The notes beneath the pieces are model-generated. The model saw only the letters and a program-made list of their open reading frames with translations, made no database searches and had not been told where the DNA came from. Made by a program: the position numbers and the translations under genes. A DNA stretch of 64,000 nucleotides from Cannabis sativa. Lineage: Eukaryota; Streptophyta; Magnoliopsida; Rosales; Cannabaceae. Shown in pieces: positions 24,465 to 34,715 of this stretch. Position 1 is the first letter of the stretch. Each line of letters opens with the position of its first letter. The stretch is from assembly GCF_029168945.1 (NCBI RefSeq), contig NC_083604.1, forward strand, positions 28,639,686 through 28,703,685, written 5' to 3'.

Positions 24465-24800
24465 TTTACACCGCGTTTGTTTTAGTGAGTAATCCTCCCT
24501 AATGGAGGAACGTTCATTAGCAATTTCGCACCGTTTAATCTCGAATGATAAGTAGTTTGTAAGTGTTTTGTATGGTATGGATCACCCTAATGGTGGCGAC
24601 CATACTTGACTTGCAAATTGCGAAATAATGGTAGAAGCTCGTAAGATAGAATTGCCTTGACTCTCACCTAAACGGGACAACGCTGAATTCCAATCTTGAT
24701 CGAATAAAAGGTTGCTAGAATGTTTAACATTTTAGACGAGCTGACAACTCTATTCAATGAATGGTAGCTTTGACTCTCGCCTAAACGGGACACTGATATC
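24465..24800 (+). repeat. Conserved leader module of Copia-D: twin hairpins and direct repeat
   Basis: Two hairpins with the same loop CTAAT occur: TCCTCC/GGAGGA (24493-24509) and CACC/GGTG (24583-24595). The second sits within an outer GTATGG/CCATAC stem (24570-24605). They are followed by two copies of a GACTCTCRCCTAAACGGGAC motif at 24657-24679 and 24770-24792. The same module is in Copia-B (minus, 30533-30860) and Copia-C (38930-39260). A role in RNA packaging, dimerisation or translation of gag is possible but is inference. Confidence 0.7.
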
Positions 24801-27525
24801 AGTTTGTTGAAAACCTTGGAAATTATTTAAGATTATAAGTTTTAGTATTTTCACTTGTCATTCCTACTTGCTATATGCTTATAATTTCTCAATTGTGTAT
24901 GAATTTATATTGAACCATGTTATTTTTTGTTATTAAGTTGTAGTTTAATTTCGAATCTTCATTGTTGGTCTAACTTGGCTTGTTTATCTAATGAGATAAA
25001 TCCCTAGTGGATTTTCACCATTAGACATACATAATAGTGTTAGATCTCGAAAGATAAATATTGTATATGCGACATCTAGCTGTTCATCAATTGATGACAC
25101 CTTAGACTAGTATTTTTACGATATGAAACAAGAAGATTGTATAAATAAGATTATTTTGACTTTCGCCAATTGAAGCATCGTTGGATTCTTATTTATAAAC
25201 GAAATTATCCTAATTCCTCTTAGCTTATTCATTTCGAATTAGCTTCAAAAAATATCATTGGATGAATGGTCTATATATCATATCATGTCATTCTATATTT
25301 TCTCTTAAGAAATTAAATGACGCATATGATTATAATCCCGAAATTCTATTCCCAATTGATATAAATCTTCAATCTTAGAAATCTCCTACTTGTATGGGCA
25401 AATCTGACTTAGAATTAAATAGTAGTGGTGGTCCAAGATAGAATTACTCATTATATTTGGTATAAATTTTAAGTCTTTGACTTTAATTTTAGATTCCAAA
25501 TAGAAATTTTCTTATTCCAGATACAATACAGTTACACTTTCTCAAGTGTTTAATATCCATCTTTTATTAATGGATTCAAACTGTATGGAATATGAGTTAG
25601 GTATTCTTTGACCAGGATCCACTTGCACTATTCTAAGAATTCTTTTATAAACCTAAGTCATCAAAAGACACTTCCATTTTTTTAATCTATGGCATTTGTA
25701 TCTTGTTCATAATGGATTTGACAAGATGAATATCTGCAAAGAGTTAATATGCCTATATCCACTGAAAGTAGTTCATCTCATTCGCAGATGGATGTACATT
25801 CAGGGGTGGATATGAGTTTTTCGTTGTATTCTTAAAACGATAACTCTAGATTATACCTTATGCAAAGAAATTTGAAATGTTTGAAAATTTTCATAAATTT
25901 CTAGCAGTGGTTAAAACCATTAAGGTAAGTGGTTAAAGATCTTGCGAACTGATAGGGGTGGAGAAATAGTTAGTAAATATGCAGTTCAAAGATCATTAAA
26001 TTGATTTTTGAATTATATCCAAACTTACCTCCCCAGAAATTTCGAGTTGCATGTTGATGATTAGTTACTAGTCGTTGCCTAATTCCTTCTATGGTAATAC
26101 AATTTCAGAATGATGTAATGGTTGTATACTTAATGTAAATCATTACTAGATTCATGGATGACCTAATCAAATCTTAAGAAAAGCTAGAACTGTTAACCAT
26201 GGTTTGTTAGCTATTCTAAGTGATTAGGGGTGGACCATCCCATTGTCAATAGATAAGAAAGTGTTTGTTCAAACAAATACTACTTTTCTAAGAAAATGAC
26301 TAAGTCTGAAAATCAAGTAGCAAATAAAGGAGATATTTTTCTTGATTCCAAAAGTGTTCTATCATCTTATATGACATATGATGATCCCACTGCCTCTGTT
26401 GTCTTGTCACAACCGAAGAGATCAATACCATTTAGTTTTCTTAGACATAATTCACGGTACCTTGTCGTAGTGGGAGAGTTTCTAGGAACTCACCTTCTTA
26501 TGACTTGGAAGACACTAGTGATTAAAATCCATTGTGAGTTTAAACAAGTAATGGATTGTCAAGATAAGAAACTAAGAAGAAAAGCCAATAGAACTATGGT
26601 TTAATCCATTCAGATGGAGTAACCTAAAGTTTTCTATTACAAGGACATAAAAAGAAATTTTCGTTTATAAGTCTATTCAATGGACTTAACAAACTTCCTG
26701 TTCCTAGTATTATAGGTTTGAGTTTATCTAAACATATAGCTTGTGGTATACCTGGTAATTACTTACTCTAATGCAAGCAACTTACTTTAGTAAGATGCTG
26801 AAGCATTTTCTTTCTAATGGCAATCTATAGAAGCTTCACAACTTCTTAGACATAGATTTTATTTATCTAAGGAAAAGTCTCAACTATTCCAGAAAAGATA
26901 AAGCCATGAAAGAATTTCTTATATCAACAGTGAGAGGTCTTAGATATGCTTTTGTATGCCTTAGACCAGACACCTGCTGTTGAGTGGGAGTAATGAGTAG
27001 GTATCAGATTAATCCAGGAGAAGAACATTGGAAACAATCAAATAAATCTTAAGATTAAGAAGAGGAACTATATGTTAGTCTATAAGGGTGTGTTTAAAAC
27101 TCTTAGACTACACCATATCAGATTTCGAAATTTGCCTTTGTGCTAGTAAATCTTTCTGATAAGATGGTGGTTACTCTGGGGTGGAATAGTGATTTTGGAG
27201 AAGTGTAAAAACCTATCTGAAGTCTCTAGGTCTACCAGAGAGGGACTGAATGTTAAGGTTGCAGGAAAGGTACTTATTCAGTTTAAGGAAAGTTCTATAC
27301 ATCTTTGGCACCATTCCAAATTGCCTTAAACCACTAGTGTTAATTTCCTGATTAACCAAAAGTAGTTGCCAAAGGTATAGAATCCAGTATCCCAAGAGAG
27401 TAGACATTTAGAGAGGAATTTCACATTATCAATGATTTTGTGATTAAAGGAAGAGTAATGGTGGAGAAAAGGTTGTGTTTAATTCAACCTTTCAGATCCT
27501 ATTACGAGGAGTTTACTACTACTAC
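24800..27525 (+). pseudogene. Decayed copia gag-pol region of Copia-D
   Basis: It is collinear with the Copia-A interior (60-2810) and more distantly with the Copia-C coding frame. The integrase RTDRGGE block is recognisable at about 25938-25970. The longest ORF is 102 codons (26296-26604), in the integrase-RT linker, and is extended relative to Copia-A. It has no recognisable domain. The region ends abruptly at 27525 (actactac), where a deletion joins it to the middle of the 3' LTR. By comparison with Copia-A about 466 bp, including the polypurine tract, are missing. Confidence 0.75.
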
Positions 27526-29029
27526 TAAACTTACCGTAATATCTATTCAAGTCAATATTGCCTAGTTGATCCTAGATCAAATGATCTTAATCCTGATATG
27601 ATTAGGCTCAATCTCGAGAGGCTATTCGTGTTCTTTGATTTGTTAGTTAAGCCTACTTTTAGGTCAGGGTGATACGTACATTTTGAGAACACGGTAGTGC
27701 AATTGAGTGGGAGCGCTATCATAAACATGGAATCTATAGCTTCTATCTGGCGAATAGTAAGCAAAGGATGATCTCCTTCGAGCTTGACCAAACGAACATA
27801 AATGGTGGAGTACTCATTTCACATAAGCTGAAATATCATTTATACGGGGTCAAGTGTTTTAAGGAATAAATACATTGTAGGGTGTAACGGTAATTTAATC
27901 CCTTTACAGTGTAGATCATTCATATAGAGGATCATTGATCACATTAGGATTATAACAATGGATAACTAATGATGTGTCTATATGGTGGAACATATAGAGC
28001 ATTCTATATACTGAGAGTGCAATTCTAAGTTCTATGCGTGGATTCAACGAAGAATTAATAAGTTAGTGAATTTTAGTGCTAAATTCTTGATCTACTTATT
28101 GGAAGCTCGGTTATATAGACCCATGGTCCCCGCACTAGTTGAGATAATATTGCTTGTAAGACTCATGTAATTGGTTTTGATTAATCAATTATAATTCTCA
28201 AATTAGACTATTTCTATTTGTGAATTTTTCACTAAGTAAGGGCGAAATTGTAAAGAAAGAGTTATTAGGGGCATATTTGTTAATTATGATACTTTGTATG
28301 GTTCAATTAATAAATATGATAAATGACAATATTATTTAATAATTATTTATAGTTATTAAATAGTTAGAATTGGCATTTAAATGGTTGAATTAGAAAATTG
28401 GCGTTTTTGAGAAAATCAGATGCAGAAAAGATAAAACTGCAAAATTGCAAAAAGTGAGGCCCAAATCCACTATGTAGGGCCGGGCACTTTTGTAGGGTTT
28501 TTCCCTCTGATATTTTCATTATTTTAATGCCAAATAATTCAAACCTAACCCTAGTGGAATGCTATAAATAGATAGTGAAGGCTTCAGGAAAATTACACTT
28601 TCTTCTAACACTTCTGATTCAGAAAAAACTGAGCCTTCTCTCTCCGTATCTTTGGCCGAACCCACTCTCTCTTTCTTCTTCCTTAAATTTCGAAATTAAC
28701 TTAGTGTATGAGTAGTGCCCACACACAGCAAGTGATACCTCAATCATAGTGAGGAAGATCGTGAAGAAAGACTTTCAGCAAGAAGGAGGTTTCAGCATCA
28801 AAGATTCAGAGAAAGAGATCCAGGTTCAGATATTGATAATGCTCTGCTACAGAAAGGAATCAAGGGCTAGATATCTGAACGGAAGGAGTCATATTATTCC
28901 GCTGCACCCAATGTAAGGTTTCCTAAACTTTATATGTGTTTATTTCATCGTTTTAGAAAGTTCATATTTAGGGTGTTAATAAACATACTTGTGAGTAGAT
29001 CTAAGATCCTGGTAAAATAAATTCCAACA
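27526..29029 (+). repeat. 3' LTR of Copia-D, first ~390 bp deleted
   Basis: Similarity to the 5' LTR starts at taaacttaccgtaatatc and runs to CCAACA at 29029. The TATA box (tataaata, near 28563) and the terminal region are kept; the U3 start is missing. It is followed by TSD TCTCC and by Copia-B integrase sequence in minus orientation. Confidence 0.9.
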
Positions 29030-30429
29030 TCTCCACCCCTATCAGTTCGCAAGATCTTTAATGATTTACCTAATTGGTTTTGGCCCAAAGCATGAAACTC
29101 CTGAAACTTTTCAAATGTTTCAGATTTCTTTTGCATTAGGTAAAGAAAACTATATCTAGAGAAATCGTCAATGAAAGTGACAAAATACTCATAACCACCT
29201 CGGGCTTTGACATTCAAAGGTCCGCAGACATCGGAATGCACTAACCCTAGAGGGATTTTGGCACGCTCTCCCTTTGTAGAGAAAGAACGTTTAGTCATTT
29301 TTCCTTCTAGGCAGGACTCGCATACTGGCAGTTCACCTAAGACGACATTTTTCAATGGACTGTCTTTGGTGAGCCTATTGAGTCTATCAAAGCCTATGTG
29401 ACCTAAACGTAAATGCCATAGATAAGTTTTATCATCATTATCAATCTCTTTTCTTTTTAGGTTTCTAGGTCTAGCTACACTGAAAAGTTCACTATTTAGT
29501 GAGATTTGAGTACTCGGTCTTAAAACATAAAGCCCTTGTTCCATTATAGCAACACATATTTGAAATCCATTACGAGAAATTGAACAATTTGTACTCGAAA
29601 AATTCAATATATAAGATTGTGTTTGCAAACATGAGACACTAATCAAGTTTCTACTAAAGTTTGGAATAAATAAAACATTTTCTAAAATTAAAAATCTTTG
29701 TTGAAACTTGATGAGGGCTTTTCCTCTAGCTTTGACCGATACTAATTCGCCATTGCCAACTTTAAGCTTTAACTCACCTGGAAGCAGATTTTCCCAAGTT
29801 TCAAGCAACTGCAGTGAAGAACATACATGGTTAGTAGACCCAGAATCAACAATCCAGATGGATTTGTCGTTCTCTAAAACACATGATTCAAAGACAAAAG
29901 CATTACCTTCGTTTGAATTGTTTAGAAGCCTGGGACATCGTTTTTCATGATGTCCCTTTTCATTACAATTCAAACATAGAAGATTATGTCTGATAATTGT
30001 ACTTGAAGAAGCAGTTTTGCTAGATCCTTCATACCTAGTCCTTTTCCTTCGATTATTGATTGCAAACCCAGGGGGACCCATTGCAATCAAGTTCCGTTCA
30101 TGTGCTCGTAATTCTGCTTCGAGCTTATCCATGTCGGAGGAGTTAGAATTGTTGATCATGTAAGAGATAACAAATTCATTATACTCCGGAGGAAGACTAT
30201 TAAGGATGAGTTGGACCCATTTTTCTCTTGATAACTCAATTCCTAGTAGATTTGCCTTTTGGAACTTGAGATTCATCATCAACAGGTGCGAGTTAATGCA
30301 ACTACCAGGATGCATTTTCACACTATAGAGTTCTTTTGCTAAGATAGTAACTAGGAGAGGATCGGGGTGAGGGTTATTCATAATGACACTACAACACATC
30401 AATAAAACAGAAGTAAGGTTTTGGCTCAT
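29030..30429 (-). CDS. Copia-B gag, protease and N-terminal integrase
   Basis: The first ATG in frame is at 30429 (MSQNLTSVLL); the longer open frame upstream starts with GTG. Domains in order: gag (KWVQLILNSLPPEYNEFVIS), CCHC zinc knuckle CLNCNEKGHHEKRC, protease active site WIVDSGSTNHV, and the integrase zinc-binding H-H-C-C block (WHLRLGHIGFDRL, CESCLEGKM). The first catalytic region follows (HSDVCGPL, FIDDFSRY). The frame is open until Copia-D interrupts it at RTDRGG. Together with 17231-19427 and 15237-15323 it forms a 1228-codon frame, the same length as in Copia-C. Confidence 0.92.
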
Positions 30430-31491
30430 AAATTCATACACAATTTAGAAAATAACAAGTAATGACATATGTTATAGAAATACTAAATCTAACATAGTTT
30501 ATTTTCCAAGGTATTTCAGCAAACTGATACAGTGTCCCGTTTAGGCGAGAGTCAAAGCATCATCCATTGAATAGAGTTGTCAGCTCATCTAAAATGATAA
30601 CCATTCTAGCAACCTTTTATTCGATCAAGATTGGAATTCAGCGTTGTCCCGTTTAGGCGAGAGTCAAGGCAATTCTATCTTATGAGCTTCCACCATTGTT
30701 TCATAACTTGCAAGTCAAGTATGGTCGCCACCATTAGGGTGATCCATACCATACAAAACACTTACAAACTACTTATCATGCGAGGTTAAACGGTGCGAAA
30801 TTGCTAATGAACGTTCCTCCATTAGGGAGGATTACTCACTAAAACAAACGCGGTGTAAAACCCACAATGGAGATCGACTGTCTCTTGATTAAAAGCTCAT
30901 TATTTAAAATATTATATGTATTTTGTATAATCATTTTAATTCGATATTATAATAATGAAAAATTACAAATTAAAGTTGGTTTAAATAAAAAATCAACTTT
31001 AATTAATTTTCAATTATTATTTAAATTTGAAAAATAAATTCAAATAAATATCGAACAAGTTCCATAATATAATAATGAAAAATTACAAATCAAAGTTGGT
31101 TTAAATAAAAAATCAACTTTAATTAATTTTCAATTATTAATTAATTTCAAAAAATAAATGGAACAAATTTGAAAATATCTTGTTTAAGTTGTTTTAGAAG
31201 AATCTAAAAAAATCAACTTAAATATCTTTCAAATCAGATTTAATAAAATTAAAATTAAGTTATAACCACTTAACTTGAAGATATTCCATTTTAAGTTAAT
31301 ATTCGAAAAGATATTAACCTAAAAAATATCTAAAATATTCCATTTTAAGTTAATATTCGAAAAGATATTAACTTAAAAAATATCTAAAGAATCTTAATAA
31401 CCAATGCCTAAAATTCCTCAACTTAATTTTGAAATTTCAAATCCAAAAGATATTCAGATTTAAGTTGGTTAGTTGTAAATAACTAAATTTC
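30430..31491 (-). other. Shortened leader of Copia-B with conserved module
   Basis: Next to gag the plus strand shows the reverse of the leader motif twice (30533-30555 and 30645-30667). The two CTAAT-loop hairpins follow (ccattagggtgat and cctccattagggagg, 30728-30840). Beyond is AT-rich leader with a local duplication: a segment near 30952-31020 is repeated at 31071-31140, and ccattttaagttaatattcg occurs twice near 31285 and 31340. At 31491 it joins the LTR fragment directly, so the primer site and most of the leader are deleted. Confidence 0.7.
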
Positions 31492-31780
31492 AAGTAAACT
31501 CTTGTTGTAGATTATCATATCAGTAAAACCCTGTGTCTGATAAATCTAGGAAACTTTATTCACATAGTCATGTTTACTTTCCAATGTGATGACAGCACAA
31601 TAAACATGATCAAGTATGTGAAAAAGGTTTAAGATGAATTTATAAATCAAATAGACAAGCAATTGATAAAGTGAACCAAAACATACACAAATGAATAAAA
31701 AGTACTTCTGTTTCTTTATTGATGTTGAATAAAATAGATTACATTGAAATAGAGTTTTATTTAGGGCATAAAACCTAACA
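31492..31780 (-). repeat. 5' LTR remnant of Copia-B (first ~290 bp only)
   Basis: Only the U3 start survives, reading CCTAACA at its outer edge next to TSD AGTAA. It matches the first 290 bp of the 3' LTR at 15207-14920 with about seven differences. The promoter TATA, the transcript start and the primer site are gone. The inner junction with leader DNA (gtttacttg/aaatttag) shows a short TTG overlap, typical of illegitimate recombination. Confidence 0.9.
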
Positions 31781-31785
31781 AGTAA

Positions 31786-32360
31786 TTCAAGCTCGGGCGG
31801 TAAAAGGTCTAACAACAACAACATGCAATGGGAAAAAGGGAAAGTTCGCTGGCAAAGCCGAACAGGCCCCTAGAGACAATTCTTCCAAGTTCACTACTTT
31901 CTCTCTCTTGCCTGAAGATTTGGAGACCATTTACATGGCTACTCACTCAGTAGCTCCGTCCAAGAAACCTGCTCCCATGAAAGAGGACGTAAGTAAGAGA
32001 TACATGTCCAAGTTTTGTCGTTTTCATGGGGATTATGGCCATGACACCAATGAATGCAACAATTTGAAGCGGGAAATTGAATTTCTAATTAGAAAGAATA
32101 ACCCGCACATGCAAAAATACGTCAAGACTGATCAAAATCAGAGGGCCGCCCAGAAAAACAATAATCAAGATTCATTGCCACCACCAGTGGATGGGCATTT
32201 ACAAGTCATTATTGGAGGCCCGCACATAGCTACAGATTCAGGCAAAGCCCGTGAAAGGTATGCCCGAACATTACAGCACGAGCAAGAAAAAGTGGTCCTG
32301 GCCGTCGAAGAAAGGAAGCCAAAAAATACCACGGGCAGGGGAACCCACCATAACGTTTAA
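31786..32360 (+). pseudogene. Gypsy-2 gag C-terminal part
   Basis: It resumes right after the Copia-B TSD. The open part 31908-32360 carries the knuckle-like CRFHGDYGHDTNECNNLKRE, then PVDGHLQVIIGGPH and an Arg/Glu-rich stretch. It is closely similar to the gypsy-1 frame at 8900-9200. A frameshift near 32330 separates it from the protease frame, which overlaps it at 32251. Confidence 0.8.
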
Positions 32361-32888
32361 TGATGAAGATGCTGTCAAGATTCATTTCCCGCACAACGAT
32401 CTGTTGGTCGTGGAAGTCCAGATAGCCAACAAAATGGTGGCCCGAACTATGATAGATAATGGAGCCTCTGAAAGTATCTTGTTCAAAACACCATATGAAA
32501 AAATGGGGCTCCAACTCAAAGATTTAACTCCCTGCCTTCAGCCCGTATATGGTTTCTCCGGCCAGAGTGCTGCACCTCTAGGGAAAATTCGCCTACCCCT
32601 CACTCTTTGGCAAGCTCTGAAGAGCATAACTGTAATGGCACAATTCTTAATATTGGATGTTCCATCAGCCTTTAATGTTATGTTAGGCTGACCAACCTTA
32701 TATGACCTAAAGGCTGTTACATCGATATTTCATTCATGCCTTAAGTTTCCAATGAAGAATGGGGTCAGGTATCTGAGAGGAAATCAACAAGTTGCACGGG
32801 AATGTTATAACCTTGCCCTAACAAAGGCTAAAAAGGAAGTATCCTCTAGTCAGAGTTCAGACAAGGGAAAAGACATTGCTAAATAGGG
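32251..32888 (+). pseudogene. Gypsy-2 protease
   Basis: The frame (32251-32691) covers EPTITFNDEDAVKIHFPHND, the active-site block MIDNGASESILF, VYGFSGQSAAPLGKIRLPLT and QFLILDVPSAFNVMLG. It then meets a stop where gypsy-1 reads DRP. Sequence to 32888 continues the homology (CYNLALTKAKKE) with stops. The DNG active-site variant is shared with gypsy-1. The uninterrupted site near 32810 is the empty site for the solo LTR found in gypsy-1. Confidence 0.8.
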
Positions 32889-32913
32889 AACCGCCCAAGG
32901 CGGGGATGAAGAT

Positions 32914-33800
32914 GTGGATCCCCAACTTGGGGAATCGAATACAAATGTTGGGCCAGTGGAAGAACTCGAAGAAATCGGAATCGACCCAAATGTTCCAACC
33001 AGGAAACTCAAAATTGGAAAGGGTTTGTTGCTCGAAGTAAAATCAACATTGATAAAATTTCTGAGAGCATGGTCACATGAGGACATGGTCGGAATCGATC
33101 CTTCTATAATTTCACACGTCTTGAATATTGATATGAATTTTTGGCCTGTTCAACAAACAAGAAGATTGTTGGACAAGGAACGAGCCCTAGCACTAAAAGA
33201 AGAGGTAGAAAAGTTGCGCAACAACAATTTCATAATTTAAGCTTTCTACTCGGTCTGGGTTGCTAATCCCGTATTAGTACCCAAGCCGAACAAAAAATGG
33301 TGAGTATGTATTGATTTCACCGACCTCAACAAGGCGTGCCCAAAAGACTGCTTTCCACTTCCAAGAATAGATCAACTTGTGAACGCAACAGCAGAACACA
33401 AAATATTAAGCTTCATGGACGCCTATTTGGGGTACGATCAAATCAAGATGCATCAACCAGACCAAGAACATACAAGTTTCCGAACAGATATGGGCTTGTA
33501 CTGTTATAAAGTCATGTGATTTGGTCTCAAGAATGTCGAAGCTACATACCAAAGACTGGTAAATAAAATGTTCAAAGACTAGATCGGACAAAATATGGAA
33601 GTGTACGTGGATGACATGCTCGTCAAATCTAGGAAGGCTGGGGGGCTTATAGATGACCTGGACAAATGCTTCAAAGTGCTCAGGAAATACAATATGAAAC
33701 TCAATCCCTTAAAGTGCTCCTTTTGAGTCAGGTCGGGTAAGTTTTCGGGCTTTATCGTCAATGCCCGAGGAATTGAAGCCAATCCAGAAAAAATTCAAGC
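32914..33800 (+). pseudogene. Gypsy-2 reverse transcriptase
   Basis: RT motifs follow in order: acidic spacer VEELEEIGIDPN, AWSHEDMVGIDPS, FTDLNKACPKDCFPLP, YDQIKMHQPDQEHTSF, YVDDMLVKSRKAG, and LKCSFxVRSGKFSGF. Nonsense codons lie at about 33238 (TAA), 33301 (TGA, at W of NKKW-VCIDF), 33517 (TGA) and 33580 (TAG), with another TGA near 33724. Compared with gypsy-1 it lacks about seven residues before AWSHED. The catalytic aspartates are kept but the chain is broken many times. Confidence 0.85.
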
Positions 33801-33810
33801 CCTCATAGAT

Positions 33811-34542
33811 ATGAAATCGCCAACAAAAACTAAGGAAGTTCAAAGTTTGACTGGTCGGATCGCCACACTCAGCAGATTTGTTTCAAAGTCAACAGACAAG
33901 TGTGTCCCATTCTTTAACATCTTACGAGGAAATAAGCAATTTGAATGGACGGAGGAATGCGAAAAGGCCTTCCAAGAACTAAAAATGCAGCTTGCAAAAC
34001 CTCATGTGCTCTCAAAACCTTTGGATGGAGAAGAATTAGGAATATACCTTGCTGTTACGAAACATGCTGTAAGAGCAATACTGATTAGAGAAGAAAACAA
34101 TATCCAACACCCGGTCTACTACATCAACAAAAGGCTCAATGAAGCTGAAGGCCGGTACCCATTGATAGAAAAGCTCACTTATTGCCTAATCCTACCAACG
34201 AGAAAGTTAATGCCTTACTTTCTGGCTCATCCTGCTGGGGTATACACTGACCAACCATTACGCCAAGTAATGCAAAAATTGGACGCCTCTGAACGATTAC
34301 TCAAGTGGATAGTGGAGTTGGGCCAGTATGAAATAATCTTTCAGCCCCAAACAACGATTAAAGGTCACGCCTTAGTAGATTTTATGGTTGAATGTACAGG
34401 TAAAGAAAATAGCACTTCTGAAAGTAACCCAGAGCCAGTACACGTACCTCAGCCGAGCAATAGTGAAGACAAGCCGACTTGGAAGCTACATGTGGATGGG
34501 TCAGCTACATGTGCCCTTGTCACACCTGGGGGCAACACCTGA
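33811..34542 (+). pseudogene. Gypsy-2 RT-RNase H connection and RNase H
   Basis: An open frame of 243 codons covers the RT thumb/connection (VQSLTGRIATLSRFVSKSTD, NKQFEWTEECEKAFQELK) and RNase H (LGIYLAVTKHAVRAILIREE, VYYINKRL, YPLIEKLTYCLI, YTDQPLRQVM). It ends by entering the second RNase H (TWKLHVDGSAT). This is the longest intact gypsy piece in the window. The last ten or so residues are out of frame relative to the family because of a frameshift around 34500. Confidence 0.85.
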
Positions 34543-34710
34543 ACGCTGCGGTCAAATTCAAATTTAAGGCATCCAATAATAAAGCTGAATATGAAGCTCT
34601 TATCGCCGGCCTAAGACGTGCTCGACAATTGAAAGCCGAAAACGTCGAGATCTGCAGTGATTCACAGTTGGTGGTAAATCATGTATCCGGAGAATACGAG
34701 GCTCAGGGAG
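34455..34710 (+). pseudogene. Gypsy-2 second (archaeal-type) RNase H, first part
   Basis: It contains HVDGS, then KASNNKAEYEALIAGL and VEICSDSQLVVNHVSGEYEA, motifs of the extra RNase H typical of Tat-lineage plant gypsy elements. Copia-C is inserted right after, at AGAAG (34711-34715); the domain continues at 44974. The presence of two RNase H domains supports the lineage assignment. Confidence 0.8.
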
Positions 34711-34715
34711 AGAAG

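Larger units (their letters stand above)
19433..29029 (+). mobile_element. Copia-D, coding-dead but recently inserted copia element
   Basis: It is inserted in the Copia-B integrase with TSD TGTCC (19428-19432) and TCTCC (29030-29034), one mismatch. The empty site is directly confirmed by Copia-C near 40760. It has a full 5' LTR, a primer site, a 3.1 kb AT-rich leader, a conserved leader module, a decayed coding region and a 3' LTR lacking about its first 390 bp. Over the roughly 1.5 kb shared by the two LTRs only about 14 differences are visible, so it is the youngest datable element here although its coding region is the most decayed. Confidence 0.9.
13317..31780 (-). mobile_element. Copia-B, Ty1/copia element with near-intact coding region
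   Basis: It is bounded by the 5-bp TSD AGTAA (13312-13316 and 31781-31785) in gypsy-2 gag. Read on the minus strand it has a 5' LTR fragment (31780-31492), a shortened leader, gag-pol, a polypurine tract and a full 3' LTR (15207-13317). A solo LTR (15329-17230) and Copia-D (19433-29029) are inserted in it. Once these are set aside, the coding region is one frame of 1228 codons with a single internal stop. The loss of most of the 5' LTR and the primer site makes it unable to transpose as it stands. Confidence 0.92.
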
